In this document: positions 26,194-34,923 of the stretch, in pieces | Numbering within the stretch: the stretch's first letter is position 1 | Layout: each line of letters begins with the position of its first letter | NCBI GenBank assembly: GCA_018821435.1 | Contig: JAHJME010000014.1 | Span: forward strand, 1-64,000 | From: Alphaproteobacteria bacterium | GTDB taxonomy: Bacteria; Pseudomonadota; Alphaproteobacteria; Caulobacterales; Caulobacteraceae | Length of the DNA: 64,000 bases | Direction: 5' to 3' | Translations under genes and position numbers: made by a program | The notes under the pieces: model-generated | The model's database searches: none | The model's input: only the letters and a program-made list of their open reading frames with translations | Told to the model about the DNA's origin: nothing

Positions 26194-26883
26194 GTGAAGA
26201 CCATCGGCGTGCTGGGCGGGATGAGCGCGGAGAGCACCGCCGTCTACTATCGCGAACTGAACCGCCTGGTTCGCGAACGGCTGGGCGGGCTGCATTCGGC
26301 CGAGTTGCTGATCCGCTCGCTGGACTTCGCGGTCATCGCGGCGCTGCAGGCGGCCGACCGATGGGACGAAACCGGCGCGATCCTGGCCGAGGCGGCGCGG
26401 CGGCTGGAGGCGGCGGGCGCGGACATCATCGTCCTGGCCACCAACACCATGCACCTGAACGCCGACGCCATCCGCGCGGCGGTCTCGGTCCCGTTCCTCC
26501 ACATCGGCGACGCCACCGCCGGCGCGCTGAAGGCGAGGGGGGTGACCCGGCCGCTGTTGCTGGGCACCCGGTTCACCATGGAGAAGGCGTTCTACAAGAA
26601 CCGCCTGATCGCTGCTGGACTTGCGCCCCTGGTCCCCGGCCCGGCCGACCGCGACCGGTTGCAGGCCATCATCTACGACGAGCTTTGCCAGGGCGTGGTG
26701 CGCGCAGAGTCCAAGGCCGCCGCGCTGGCGATGATCGTCAGGGGCCGGGCGGACGGCGCGGATGGCGTGATCTTCGGTTGCACCGAGGTGGGCCTGCTGC
26801 TGTCGCCGGACGACGTCGACCTGCCGGTGGTCGACACGACCTTCGTGCACTGCGAGGCAGCCGTGGACTTCGCCCTGGCCTAG
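26194..26883 (+). CDS. Aspartate/glutamate racemase, YgeA-like
   Basis: This 229-residue PLP-independent racemase has the pseudo-symmetrical active site ATNTMH (Thr83) and FGCTEVG (Cys196). Most Asp/Glu racemases use two cysteines. A Thr/Cys pair (Thr83/Cys197) is known for E. coli YgeA, an L-Asp/Glu-specific racemase, so the match suggests that subgroup. GGMSAEST (8-15) is the family N-terminal motif. The GTG start is 2 bases after the ilvD stop, so the two form an operon. It might feed D-amino acids to the cell wall or to amino-acid turnover; this is inference. Confidence 0.87.
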   Translation: MKTIGVLGGMSAESTAVYYRELNRLVRERLGGLHSAELLIRSLDFAVIAALQAADRWDETGAILAEAARRLEAAGADIIVLATNTMHLNADAIRAAVSVPFLHIGDATAGALKARGVTRPLLLGTRFTMEKAFYKNRLIAAGLAPLVPGPADRDRLQAIIYDELCQGVVRAESKAAALAMIVRGRADGADGVIFGCTEVGLLLSPDDVDLPVVDTTFVHCEAAVDFALA

Positions 26884-26887
26884 CGGC

Positions 26888-27574
26888 TCAGCGAACCGCG
26901 TCTTCTTCGTCGTCCTCGAACGCGTCGTCGCCGAACAGCGGGCCGACCGGTTCGTAGGTCACCGGCGGCGCGCGCGGCGCGGGTGGTGGTTGCATGACGG
27001 GCGCCGGTTGCACGGGCTGGGCCTGGACGGGAGCCGGCGCGGGCTTGGCGACGGGGCGACGCAGCACCGACTCCATGCGCGCCATCCAGCGGTTGGCCTC
27101 ATGCAGCGCCTCGTCGGCGTCGAGGCGGCGGTGTCGGCCCTGGTCCTCGGGGCGCCACAGGTCCAGCTCGAAGTCGGGGTGGCCAGGGTCGTCGAAGACG
27201 AAGCGCAGTCGCACGCGCTCCTGGGGATCGGTCAGGTGGTCCAGCGCCCGGCGCGGCTCGCCCCGGAAGGCGCGGGCCGACACCTGGCGATCGACGATCA
27301 GCTCGACGCCGACCAATTCGTCCAGGCGGTAGGTGAGCTGCCAGCCGCCCCGGTCCCAGGTCACGGCGACCAGGTTTTTGGTCAGATCGAAGCCGATGCC
27401 GACGCCTCGGCCGCGCGCCGCCAGCATCGGTTGCGGCACGGCGCCCAGCGCCTGGGTCAGGGTGCGACGGATCCGGCGGGTCTCGTCCAGAAACCAGACG
27501 CAGGCGCCTCCCAGGAGCGTCATCGCGCCACCCAGGAGCGCCAGCAGCGTCAGGAGCCGCGCGACCTCATCCAT
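26888..27574 (-). CDS. Membrane-anchored protein of unknown function with acidic, proline-rich tail
   Basis: This 228-residue protein has one N-terminal transmembrane helix (about 8-28, LLTLLALLGGAMTLLGGACVWFL) followed by a cytoplasmic domain (about 35-165, beta-rich, DLTKNLVAVTWDRGGWQLTYRLDEL...). A Pro/Ala linker and a very acidic end (GDDAFEDDEEDAVR) complete it. No catalytic motif is seen. It lies between the racemase (convergent, 4 bases apart) and xth (same strand, upstream by 45 bases), so it may be co-transcribed with xth. Confidence 0.75.
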   Translation of the reverse strand: MDEVARLLTLLALLGGAMTLLGGACVWFLDETRRIRRTLTQALGAVPQPMLAARGRGVGIGFDLTKNLVAVTWDRGGWQLTYRLDELVGVELIVDRQVSARAFRGEPRRALDHLTDPQERVRLRFVFDDPGHPDFELDLWRPEDQGRHRRLDADEALHEANRWMARMESVLRRPVAKPAPAPVQAQPVQPAPVMQPPPAPRAPPVTYEPVGPLFGDDAFEDDEEDAVR

Positions 27575-27619
27575 GGCGAACGAGGCTACGCCATTCCGGT
27601 GAGTCGGCTAAGCGCGCCG

Positions 27620-28399
27620 CTAGCCGTCCAGTTCGACGACCAGGGGCACGTGGTCGGAGGGCTTTTCCCAGGCGCGAACATCGCGGTGGATCGAGACCCC
27701 CGTCAGCCGGTCCGCGGCCTGGGGCGAGAGCAGGGCGTGGTCGATGCGGATGCCGTTGTTCCGCTGCCAGGCGCCGGCCTGGTAGTCCCAGAATGTGTAG
27801 CCCCCGGGCGCGCCGTCGGCCTGGAGATAGGCTTCCGTGAGGCCCAGGTTCTTCAGCGCCCGGAAGGCCGCGCGGGTCTCGGGCCGGAACAGGGCGTCGC
27901 CCACCCAGTTGTTCGGGAATTCCGCGTCGCGCGGCTCGGGGATGACGTTGTAGTCGCCGGTGAGGACGAAGGCTTCTTCCAGCTCCAGCAGTTCGCGGGC
28001 GCGGGCGTTCAGGCGCGCCATCCAGGCCAGCTTGTAGCCGAACTTCTCGGTCTCGACCGGATTGCCGTTGGGCAGATAGAGACAGCCCACCCGCACGGGC
28101 TCGGGCCCCGAGATCACCGCCTCGATGTAGCGGGCCTGTTCGTCGGCGTCGTCGCCGGGCAGACCTTTGCGGACATCCTCCAGCGGCGTCTTCGACAGCA
28201 GGGCCACGCCGTTGTAGGCCTTCTGGCCATGGACGGCGACGTTATAGCCAAGGCGTTCAAAGGCTTCGGTGGGGAACTTCTCGTCGACGCATTTGATCTC
28301 CTGCAGGCAGGCGACGTCGGGCTTGGCCTCCTCGAACCAGCGGATCACCGTCTCCAGCCGGGCGTTGACCGAGTTCACGTTCCAGGTAGCGATACGCAT
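27620..28399 (-). CDS. xth: Exodeoxyribonuclease III / AP endonuclease
   Basis: This 259-residue member of the endonuclease/exonuclease/phosphatase family repairs abasic sites and 3' blocks. It shows TWNVNSVNAR (5-14), the metal-binding Glu34 in CLQEIKC, TGDYNV (catalytic Asp/Asn), WDYQ and the terminal SDHVPL (Asp249/His250). The ATG at 28399 starts the conserved MRIATWNVNS; the longer open frame upstream is on the shadow of the secreted-protein gene. Confidence 0.94.
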   Translation of the reverse strand: MRIATWNVNSVNARLETVIRWFEEAKPDVACLQEIKCVDEKFPTEAFERLGYNVAVHGQKAYNGVALLSKTPLEDVRKGLPGDDADEQARYIEAVISGPEPVRVGCLYLPNGNPVETEKFGYKLAWMARLNARARELLELEEAFVLTGDYNVIPEPRDAEFPNNWVGDALFRPETRAAFRALKNLGLTEAYLQADGAPGGYTFWDYQAGAWQRNNGIRIDHALLSPQAADRLTGVSIHRDVRAWEKPSDHVPLVVELDG

Positions 28400-28556
28400 C
28401 GAGGGCTCCGGCGAAGGTGAGGGGAACCTAGGGGCGCGGCGGGTCCGGCTCAACGCCTTTGGGCGGCTCGGCGCAACATCATCCGTCGCGCCAGGGTTCG
28501 CCTGCGCCGCGCATCGCCTTGACCACGGCGCCCGCGCGTGGCCCCTGATCGTCGCC

Positions 28557-29294
28557 ATGGCCAATTTGAAGTCCCTCGCGCTTGTCATCGCCCTCGCGGC
28601 CGGATCCGCCAGCGCCGAGGACATCCCGCCGATCATCGCGCCGCCGAAGCCCGACGTGGCCGCCGACGTGCCGCCCTGCCAGCCCCGCTCGCTGATCAGC
28701 ATGACCATCCGCAATGTTACGCCCGGACTGCAGGCCGTGGACCCGCGCGCCCAGCCGAAGCAGCTTTGGCGCAAAGGCGGGCGGTTCCTGCGCAGCCTGG
28801 AGCAGCCGGTCGTCTCCGCCGCGATCCAGGACCCGAAAGCCCCGATGGCGCGCCAGGCGCTGGTGATCATCTCCGAGCCCGACGTCTGGGTGATCGACCA
28901 GGCCAGCCGGGAAGGGCGGCACACGCTCGACAAGGGACCGGTGCTGGAGGTGCGCGCGCCGATCCTGCAGCCCGGCGCCGCGCCGCAGGAGTTCATGAGC
29001 CTGGAGTACGGCTGCGAGGCCGAGTTCGTCACCGTACGCGCGCCGATGGCGCAGAAGACCATCCGCTGGGGCGGCGTCGATGCGGGCATCCACACCTACA
29101 CGGTCGGCGCCGACAGCCTGGCGATCCTGATGAACGACCGCACGGGCGAGCCGCTGATGATCACCCACGTGCGCGAGGGGCGCCCGGTCTATATCGTGCG
29201 CTACGACGCGTATCTGCAGGGGCTGCCGGACCAGCCGGACCTGTTCCGCCCACCGGCGGACATCAAGATCACGACGGCGGAGAAGGCCCGCTAG
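28557..29294 (+). CDS. Secreted protein of unknown function
   Basis: This 245-residue protein has a signal peptide (1-20, LALVIALAAGSASA|ED) and no membrane helix after it. The mature part is beta-rich with a MARQALVIISEPDVWVID core and several conserved Trp and Pro residues. It has two cysteines, CQP at the start and YGCEAEF in the middle, that could pair in the periplasm. I do not recognise the family. It ends by overlapping the last 4 bases of the convergent erpA-like gene. Confidence 0.7.
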   Translation: MANLKSLALVIALAAGSASAEDIPPIIAPPKPDVAADVPPCQPRSLISMTIRNVTPGLQAVDPRAQPKQLWRKGGRFLRSLEQPVVSAAIQDPKAPMARQALVIISEPDVWVIDQASREGRHTLDKGPVLEVRAPILQPGAAPQEFMSLEYGCEAEFVTVRAPMAQKTIRWGGVDAGIHTYTVGADSLAILMNDRTGEPLMITHVREGRPVYIVRYDAYLQGLPDQPDLFRPPADIKITTAEKAR

Positions 29295-29623
29295 ATCGAG
29301 AAGCTGACGCCGCAGCCGCAGCTGGACTTGGCGTTGGGATTGCGGATGCGGAACTCCGCGCCGGCCAGTTCGTCGACATAGTCGATCTCCGACCCCTTCA
29401 GCAGGGCCAGGGAGACCACGTCCACCAGGGCCGCGGCGCCGTCGCGCTCGACCTTCAGGTCGTCGGGCTGGACCTCGTCGACCAGGTCGAACTGGTACTG
29501 GAAGCCCGAGCACCCGCCGCCTTCGACCGCCACGCGAAGCATGACGGCGCGGCCTTCCTTGGCCCCGATGGCCTGGATGCGTTGCGCCGCGGCGGGCGAG
29601 AGGGTCAGGTCGGTGGTGGTCAT
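29291..29623 (-). CDS. erpA: A-type iron-sulfur carrier (ErpA/HesB family)
   Basis: This 110-residue protein accepts and delivers Fe-S clusters. The three conserved cysteines are present: Cys38 in GGGCSGFQY and the CGCG pair at about 102 and 104. The NPNAKSSCGCG ending is typical of the ErpA/IscA clade. The ATG at 29623 begins MTTTDLTLSP; the upstream extension of the frame is not conserved-looking. It is divergent from dgt with an 80-bp shared promoter region, an arrangement common in alphaproteobacteria. Confidence 0.9.
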   Translation of the reverse strand: MTTTDLTLSPAAAQRIQAIGAKEGRAVMLRVAVEGGGCSGFQYQFDLVDEVQPDDLKVERDGAAALVDVVSLALLKGSEIDYVDELAGAEFRIRNPNAKSSCGCGVSFSI

Positions 29624-29703
29624 GTTGTTAGACGAATGTCCTTCGCGCCCTATATGAGGGCCTGAGCGGCTTCGACCAAGGGGCCATGAGTTAGAACGGT
29701 TCG

Positions 29704-30882
29704 ATGGCTTCAACGATACCTGCGCGCGCACCCTACGCCGAAGATCCCGCCGCGTCCCGCGGGCGCAAGGTTCCGGAGGCGCACAGCCGCACCCGCACCG
29801 ACTTCGCCCGCGACCGCGACCGCATCATTCACTCCACGGCCTTCCGAAGGCTGAAGGAGAAGACCCAGGTCTTCGTGGCGCACGAAGGCGACCACTTTCG
29901 CACCCGCCTGACCCACAGCCTGGAGGTCGCCCAGATCGCCCGGTCGCTGGCCACGGCGCTGGGGCTGGACCCGGACCTGGCCGAGACGATCGCCCTGGGC
30001 CACGACCTGGGCCACCCGCCGTTCGGCCACGCGGGCGAGGATGAGCTGCAGGTCCAGATGCAGGGCTTCGGCGGCTTCGACCACAACGTGCAGACGTTCC
30101 GCGTGGTGACCAAGCTGGAGCGCCGCTATCCGCGCTTCGACGGCCTGAACCTCTGCTGGGAGACCCTGGAAGGGGTGATCAAGCACAACGGCCCCGTGAT
30201 CGACCAGCTCAGCAAGCCGTCGTGGAGCGCCATCTCTGAGTTCGACGCCCAGTACGGTCTGCGCCTGGACACCTGGGCGTCCGCCGAGGCCCAGGTCGCG
30301 GCCCTCGCCGACGACATCGCCTACAACAACCACGACGTGGATGACGGCGTCCTGGCGGGCCTGTTCAACCTGGACGAACTGGCCGAGGTGCCGCTGATCG
30401 GCCCGCACGTGATCAGCGCGCGCGCCGACTATCCCGACTGCGATCCCGGCATCCTGCGCCTGGAGGCGGTGCGGCGGATGATCGGGGCCATGGTCGACGA
30501 CGTGCTGACCGAAACCCGGCGCCGCGCCCAGGCCGGCGACGTGACCTCGCCCGAGGCGGTGCGCATGCTGGGCCACGCCCTGGTCGCGTTCTCGCGGGAC
30601 ATGGTCGAGGACCTGGGCGCGCTTCGAGCCTTCCTGATGGAGCGGATGTACCGCCACTGGAAGGTCAACCGCACCCGCAGTCAGGCCCGCCGCATCCTGG
30701 CCGAGATGTTTCAGCTGTTCATGGCCGAGCCCGACGTCCTGCCGGCCGAATGGTTCGGCCGCGCCCAGGGCCGTGACGAGGCCGGGCGGGCGAGGGTGGT
30801 CTGCGACTACATCGCCGGTATGACCGACCGCTACGCCATCGAGGAGCACAAGAAGCTCTTCCATCTCGACGTCTGGAGCTGA
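29704..30882 (+). CDS. dgt: Deoxyguanosinetriphosphate triphosphohydrolase-like protein
   Basis: This 392-residue HD-domain enzyme hydrolyses dNTPs to deoxynucleosides and triphosphate, tuning nucleotide pools. The metal site is [17 protein letters not shown] (first His), [16 protein letters not shown] (HD pair) and [14 protein letters not shown] (Asp). It has the N-terminal [22 protein letters not shown] motif of the type 2 dGTPase-like subfamily. It opens the conserved block leading to tatC. The next small gene starts 3 bases after its stop. Confidence 0.92.
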   Translation: MASTIPARAPYAEDPAASRGRKVPEAHSRTRTDFARDRDRIIHSTAFRRLKEKTQVFVAHEGDHFRTRLTHSLEVAQIARSLATALGLDPDLAETIALGHDLGHPPFGHAGEDELQVQMQGFGGFDHNVQTFRVVTKLERRYPRFDGLNLCWETLEGVIKHNGPVIDQLSKPSWSAISEFDAQYGLRLDTWASAEAQVAALADDIAYNNHDVDDGVLAGLFNLDELAEVPLIGPHVISARADYPDCDPGILRLEAVRRMIGAMVDDVLTETRRRAQAGDVTSPEAVRMLGHALVAFSRDMVEDLGALRAFLMERMYRHWKVNRTRSQARRILAEMFQLFMAEPDVLPAEWFGRAQGRDEAGRARVVCDYIAGMTDRYAIEEHKKLFHLDVWS

Positions 30883-30885
30883 CGG

Positions 30886-31116
30886 GTGACGATCCTCTCG
30901 GTCCGTGGGCCGATCTTCAACTCGCCCGGCGACGAGGGCGCGTTCTTCAGTTGGCTGAAGAAGATCTCCGCCGTGCAGCGCGCTTCGGGACGGGGCCGCA
31001 ACGTCGAGATTCAGCTTCGCCCGGGCCAGGCGTCCGGCGACGAACTGCGCGAACTGCGCGCCCTGTTCCACCGCTACGGCATGGACACGACCGACCTCGA
31101 GCCGCTGGGGCGGTAG
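30886..31116 (+). CDS. Small protein of unknown function downstream of dgt
   Basis: This 76-residue soluble protein starts at GTG with a 3-base gap from the dgt stop, so it is almost certainly co-translated. It is basic in the middle (QRASGRGRNVEIQLRPGQ) and its second half looks helical (DELRELRALFHRYGMD). It has no known motif. It occupies the position where argS usually lies in the related gene order of other alphaproteobacteria, but it is not an argS fragment. Confidence 0.65.
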   Translation: MTILSVRGPIFNSPGDEGAFFSWLKKISAVQRASGRGRNVEIQLRPGQASGDELRELRALFHRYGMDTTDLEPLGR

Positions 31117-31229
31117 AGCCGCCCACAGAAATCGTCGCGCGGCCACACTCCGGTCCTTGCGACCTTCGATAGACTGCCTCGGAACGCGCGCGATTCGCGG
31201 GCGCTGGAAGTCCCTCGGAGCCCCTCGCG

Positions 31230-32084
31230 ATGTCCGACCATGAGCGCGGCGCCTACACGCCCCCGACCGCCGATGCGCCGCTCAGCTTCGATCCGCGCCA
31301 GCCGGTGCGCGGCGCGCGGCCGATCCCCTTCACCCTGATCCTCAGCGTGCTGGTGCTGGCGGCGCTGGTGGCGGCGATCTTCGTCTTCTACCAGTCCGGC
31401 GTGCGCCAGGCGGGCCAGGCCCCGCAGACGGTGGGCGAGCCGGTGGCCGGCATCAAGTCCGCCGCGCCGGAGGGCGCCCAGCCGCAGGATCCCGCCGCGG
31501 GGCTGCAGATCTATCGCTCGGACGAGGGCGCGCCGATGGAGACCGTGGCGCCGACCTTCACGCCCGAGCCGGAACAGCCCCAGGCGCGTCCGACGCCCAA
31601 GGTGGTAGTGACCCAGGCGCCGCCGATCCAGGCCGCGCCCGCGCCGTCCGCCGCCACGTCCCAGGCGCTGAAGCCCGCGATCCCCGCGGCCGCGCCGGTC
31701 CAGAAGATCGCCCCGCCGCCAGCGCCCGTGAAGGTCGCCGCGGCCCCGCCCGCGCCGAAGCCCGCGCCGGCGCCGGCCCAGAAGGCCGCCGTGGCGCCGC
31801 CGAAGCCGACCCCGGCCGCGACGCCGGCGCCCAAGGCGGCGTCGGGCGGCGCGGTGGTGCAGATCGGCGCGGTGTCCTCGACCGCCCTGGCCGACAAGGC
31901 CTGGAACGACGCCGTCGGCGTCGCGCCCGGCCTGGGCGCCGGCAAGGGCAAGAGCGTCGAGAAGATCGAGAAGAACGGCGGCACGCTGTATCGCACGGCC
32001 GTCACCGGCTTCGCGTCCAAGGCCGACGCCCAGGCCTTCTGCGCCAAGCTGCAGGCCAGCGGGAAGAGCTGCTTCGTCCGGTGA
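31230..32084 (+). CDS. SPOR-domain cell-envelope protein
   Basis: This 284-residue bitopic protein has a cytoplasmic head (1-31), one membrane helix (about 32-54), a Pro/Ala/Lys-rich periplasmic linker (about 75-205) and a C-terminal SPOR domain (about 208-284, VVQIGAVSSTALADKAWND...). SPOR domains bind denuded glycan strands and direct proteins to the division septum. It precedes nagZ with a 4-nt GTGA overlap, linking it to peptidoglycan recycling and division. A long linker is usual in this family. Confidence 0.88.
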   Translation: MSDHERGAYTPPTADAPLSFDPRQPVRGARPIPFTLILSVLVLAALVAAIFVFYQSGVRQAGQAPQTVGEPVAGIKSAAPEGAQPQDPAAGLQIYRSDEGAPMETVAPTFTPEPEQPQARPTPKVVVTQAPPIQAAPAPSAATSQALKPAIPAAAPVQKIAPPPAPVKVAAAPPAPKPAPAPAQKAAVAPPKPTPAATPAPKAASGGAVVQIGAVSSTALADKAWNDAVGVAPGLGAGKGKSVEKIEKNGGTLYRTAVTGFASKADAQAFCAKLQASGKSCFVR

Positions 32085-33091
32085 GCGTCAGCGCCTGCAT
32101 CCTGGGCTGCGCTGGGCCAACCCTGACCAAGGCGGAGAAGGCCTTCTTCGCCGACGTCCGGCCCTGGGGGTTCATCCTCTTCGCCCGGAATGTCGAGACG
32201 CCGGACCAGGTGCGGGCGCTGACCTCGGCGCTGCGCGAGACGGTGGGGCGACCCGATGCGCCGATCCTGATCGACCAGGAGGGCGGGCGCGTACAGCGCC
32301 TGGGCCCGCCCCACTGGCGCCGCTACCCGCCCGGCCGCGCCTACGGCCAAGCCGCCGACGCCCGTGAGCTGACCCGTCTGGGCGCCCGGCTGATGGCCCA
32401 TGACCTGAGCGCGCTGGGCATCAACGTCGACTGCCTGCCTGTGCTGGACGTGCCGGACCCGCAAGGCCACGCCATCATCGGCGACCGCGCCTATAGCGAC
32501 ACGGCCGATCAAGTGGCGGTGCTGGGCCGCGCGGCCTGCGAGGGCCTGATCGCCGGCGGCGTGCTGCCGGTCGTCAAGCACATCCCCGGCCACGGCCGCG
32601 CCAAGGCCGACAGCCATCTGGAACTGCCCGTGGTGGACGCGGCCTGGGACGACCTGGAGGCTCGCGACTTCGCCCCGTTCAAGGCGCTGTCCGACATGCC
32701 GATGGCGATGACGGCCCATGTGATCTTTTCCGCGGTCGACGCGAAGCGCCCGGCGACGACCTCGCGCAAGGTCCTGCGCAAGGTGGTCAGAGGGACCATC
32801 GGCTTCGACGGCCTGCTGATGAGTGACGACCTGTCGATGAAGGCGCTGCGCGGCGACGTCCGCGACCGGGCCGAGGATGCGCTCCGGGCGGATTGCGACG
32901 TGGTCCTGCACTGCAACGGCGACATGGCCGAGATGAAGGCCGTGGCCGCCGGGACGGGCGCGCTGAAGGGCCATGCCAGGCGCCGCGCCCACGCGGCCCT
33001 GGCGCGCCTGCCGACCCGCGTCGAGCCGTTCGACGCCGCCGAGGCCCGCGCGCGTTTCGACGCCGCGTTCGAAGGCAGGTTCGCGGCATGA
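32081..33091 (+). CDS. nagZ: Beta-N-acetylhexosaminidase (glycoside hydrolase family 3)
   Basis: This 336-residue cytoplasmic enzyme removes GlcNAc from recycled anhydro-muropeptides. GH3 NagZ features are DQEGGRVQRL (65-74), KHIPGHGRAKADSH (166-179, general-acid His/Asp loop) and the nucleophile region LLMSDDLSMKAL (Asp249 or Asp250). Its GTG start overlaps the SPOR gene stop and its stop overlaps scpA (ATGA). It sits in the standard alphaproteobacterial order SPOR-nagZ-scpA-scpB. Confidence 0.94.
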   Translation: MSVSACILGCAGPTLTKAEKAFFADVRPWGFILFARNVETPDQVRALTSALRETVGRPDAPILIDQEGGRVQRLGPPHWRRYPPGRAYGQAADARELTRLGARLMAHDLSALGINVDCLPVLDVPDPQGHAIIGDRAYSDTADQVAVLGRAACEGLIAGGVLPVVKHIPGHGRAKADSHLELPVVDAAWDDLEARDFAPFKALSDMPMAMTAHVIFSAVDAKRPATTSRKVLRKVVRGTIGFDGLLMSDDLSMKALRGDVRDRAEDALRADCDVVLHCNGDMAEMKAVAAGTGALKGHARRRAHAALARLPTRVEPFDAAEARARFDAAFEGRFAA

Positions 33092-33900
33092 GCGGCGGCG
33101 GCTTCCAACCCTCTCTCGACTTCGCGGCTGCCACCAACGCGGCCGAGGACGGCGAGGCGCTGATCGTCGACATCGAGGGCTACGAAGGCCCGCTGCACGT
33201 CCTGCTGGCCTTGGCGCGCAACCAGAAGGTCGACCTGCTGCAGCTGTCGATCCTGAAGCTGGCCGAGCAGTATCTGGCCTTCGTCCAGGAGGCGCGGCGG
33301 CGCAGGTTCAGCCTGGCCGCCGACTATCTGGTGATGGCCGCGTGGCTGGCCTACCTGAAATCGCGCCTGCTGCTGCCCAAGCCCGAACAGCCCAAGGCCG
33401 AGGAACCGCCGGCCGAGGAGATGGCCCAGCGCCTGGCGTTCCGGCTGGCCAAGCTGGAAGCGATGCGCCAGGCGGCCGACCGCCTGCTGACCGGCCCACA
33501 GCTGGGCCGCGACGTCTTCGGGCGCGGCGACCCCGAGGCCATCCGGATCATCCCCTCCGGCCAGATCGAGGGCGATCTCTACAGCCTGATGAGCGCCTAC
33601 ATCGGCCAGCGGCAGAAGGAATCCCAGCGCAGCTACAAGCCGCGGATTCCCACGACCTATGCGCTGGAAGACGCCCGCGATCGCTTGCGCCGGCTGCTGC
33701 CCGACCTGGAGCGCTGGACGCCGCTGACCGGCGTCGCGCCGATGGGCACGCCGACCGCCGGCCCCAGCCGGGCCTCGTACGTGGCCTCGACCCTGTCCGC
33801 CAGCCTGGAGCTGGTGAAGGAGGGGGCGCTGGAGGCGCGGCAGCTCGAAGCGTTCGCCGACCTCTACTTGCGGGCCCGCAAGGGCGGAGCGCCGGCATGA
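33088..33900 (+). CDS. scpA: Segregation and condensation protein A (kleisin)
   Basis: This 270-residue kleisin bridges SMC heads with ScpB in bacterial condensin. The N-terminal signature IEGYEGPLHVLLALARNQKVDL (about 30-51) and the LAADYLVMAAWLAYLKSRLLLP helix bind the SMC neck. The C-terminal winged helix (about 215-270) includes VKEGALEARQLEAFADLYL. Coupling to nagZ upstream and to scpB downstream by ATGA overlaps should keep ScpA and ScpB levels matched. The smc gene is not in the window. Confidence 0.94.
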   Translation: MSGGGFQPSLDFAAATNAAEDGEALIVDIEGYEGPLHVLLALARNQKVDLLQLSILKLAEQYLAFVQEARRRRFSLAADYLVMAAWLAYLKSRLLLPKPEQPKAEEPPAEEMAQRLAFRLAKLEAMRQAADRLLTGPQLGRDVFGRGDPEAIRIIPSGQIEGDLYSLMSAYIGQRQKESQRSYKPRIPTTYALEDARDRLRRLLPDLERWTPLTGVAPMGTPTAGPSRASYVASTLSASLELVKEGALEARQLEAFADLYLRARKGGAPA

Positions 33901-34535
33901 GCGACACCGCTCGCGAGATCGAGGCTCTGCTGTTCGCCGCCGCCGGCCCGCTGACGGTCGAGGATCTGGCCAAGCGCCTGCCGCAGGGCGCGGACATCGC
34001 GGCCGGCTTGGCCGACCTCTCGGCGCTCTACGAGGGCAGGGGGGTGGTGCTGGTCAATGTCGCGGGCGGCTGGCGCTTCCAGACTGCCGCCGACCTTGCC
34101 TGGCTGATGACCGAGGAGCGCGAGGAGCCGCGCCGCCTTTCCAAGGCCGCCCAGGAGACGCTGGCGATCATCGCCTATCACCAGCCGGTGACGCGGGCCG
34201 AGATCGAATCGGTGCGGGGGGTGGCCGCCAGCCGCGGCACCCTGGACGTGCTTCTGGAACTGGGCCTGGTGCGCATGCGCGGCCGCCGCCGCACCCCGGG
34301 GCGGCCCGTGACCTTCGGCACCACCGACGCTTTCCTGGAGCACTATGGCTTGGCGAGCATCGCGGACCTACCGGGCCTGTCCGAGATGAAGGCCGCCGGC
34401 CTGCTCTCGCTGGACCTGCCGCCGGACTTCGCCGTGCCCGACCCCAACGCCCTGGCCGCCGACGAGGACCCCCTTGAGGCCGACGCGCCGGAATTCCACG
34501 TGGACTTCCTGGGTGACGACGAGTCGGCGCACTAA
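33897..34535 (+). CDS. scpB: Segregation and condensation protein B
   Basis: This 212-residue ScpB carries two winged-helix domains, [19 protein letters not shown] (about 6-24) and [28 protein letters not shown] (about 80-107), the latter highly conserved. It dimerises and clamps ScpA on SMC. The C-terminal 40 residues (after about 170) are acidic and disordered. The start is fixed by ATGA overlap with scpA. It closes the nagZ-scpA-scpB operon before a promoter-like gap leading to tatA. Confidence 0.94.
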   Translation: MSDTAREIEALLFAAAGPLTVEDLAKRLPQGADIAAGLADLSALYEGRGVVLVNVAGGWRFQTAADLAWLMTEEREEPRRLSKAAQETLAIIAYHQPVTRAEIESVRGVAASRGTLDVLLELGLVRMRGRRRTPGRPVTFGTTDAFLEHYGLASIADLPGLSEMKAAGLLSLDLPPDFAVPDPNALAADEDPLEADAPEFHVDFLGDDESAH

Positions 34536-34550
34536 GTCGCTCATGCCGCG

Positions 34551-34580
34551 TTGGCTTGGACGCGACGGACGGACTATATA
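34551..34580 (+). promoter_or_regulatory. Possible tatABC promoter
   Basis: TTGGCT (34551-34556) and TATATA (34575-34580) are 18 bases apart, about 65 bases upstream of tatA, in the only sizeable gap between scpB and tatA. The AT-rich -10 stands out in this GC-rich DNA. This is pattern matching only. Confidence 0.35.
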
Positions 34581-34645
34581 GCCACACGAGACAACGGGCG
34601 GGCGGCATCGGGGCCGCGTTTCACCGCCCAAGGAGAGTTCCGCGC

Positions 34646-34852
34646 ATGGGCGCACTCAGCATCTGGCATATCCTTCTGATCGTGGTCGTGGCCGCGCTGC
34701 TGTTCGGCGGCCGGGGCAAGATCTCGGGGCTCATGGGCGACACCGCCAAGGGCATCCGCGCCTTCCGCGACGGCCTGAAGGGCGAAGACACTCCGGACGA
34801 GACGGCCGCCAAGCCGCTTCCGAAGGACGAGAAGGACAGCGCGCGCGGCTAA
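34646..34852 (+). CDS. tatA: Sec-independent protein translocase subunit TatA
   Basis: This 68-residue protein has one N-terminal membrane helix (about 5-20, [16 protein letters not shown]), the FGxGK-like hinge (FGGRGK), an amphipathic helix ([21 protein letters not shown]) and an acidic/lysine tail. It oligomerises to form the passage for folded proteins. AGGAG lies upstream of the ATG. A hairpin with a T-rich tail separates it from tatB, which fits the known excess of TatA over TatB/C. Confidence 0.95.
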   Translation: MGALSIWHILLIVVVAALLFGGRGKISGLMGDTAKGIRAFRDGLKGEDTPDETAAKPLPKDEKDSARG

Positions 34853-34875
34853 AGCCGGCACGTCCACTGCAATTC

Positions 34876-34912
34876 GCGCCGGCCGCCTTGATCGTGGCCG
34901 GCGCTTCTGTTT
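34876..34912 (+). terminator. Intra-operon hairpin terminator/attenuator between tatA and tatB
   Basis: A perfect 9-bp stem GCGCCGGCC/GGCCGGCGC (34876-34884 with 34896-34904) with an 11-nt loop is followed by TTCTGTTT. It lies 24 bases after the tatA stop and 12 bases before the tatB start. It could terminate part of the transcripts or protect the tatA mRNA 3' end. Confidence 0.6.
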
Positions 34913-34923
34913 AGGCCACGGCC

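Noticed and set aside
28400..29095. N-terminal extension of exonuclease III by 232 residues
   Set aside because: The extension is antisense to the signal-peptide-bearing secreted protein and lacks any similarity to the nuclease family; the ATG at 28399 begins the conserved MRIATWNVNS.
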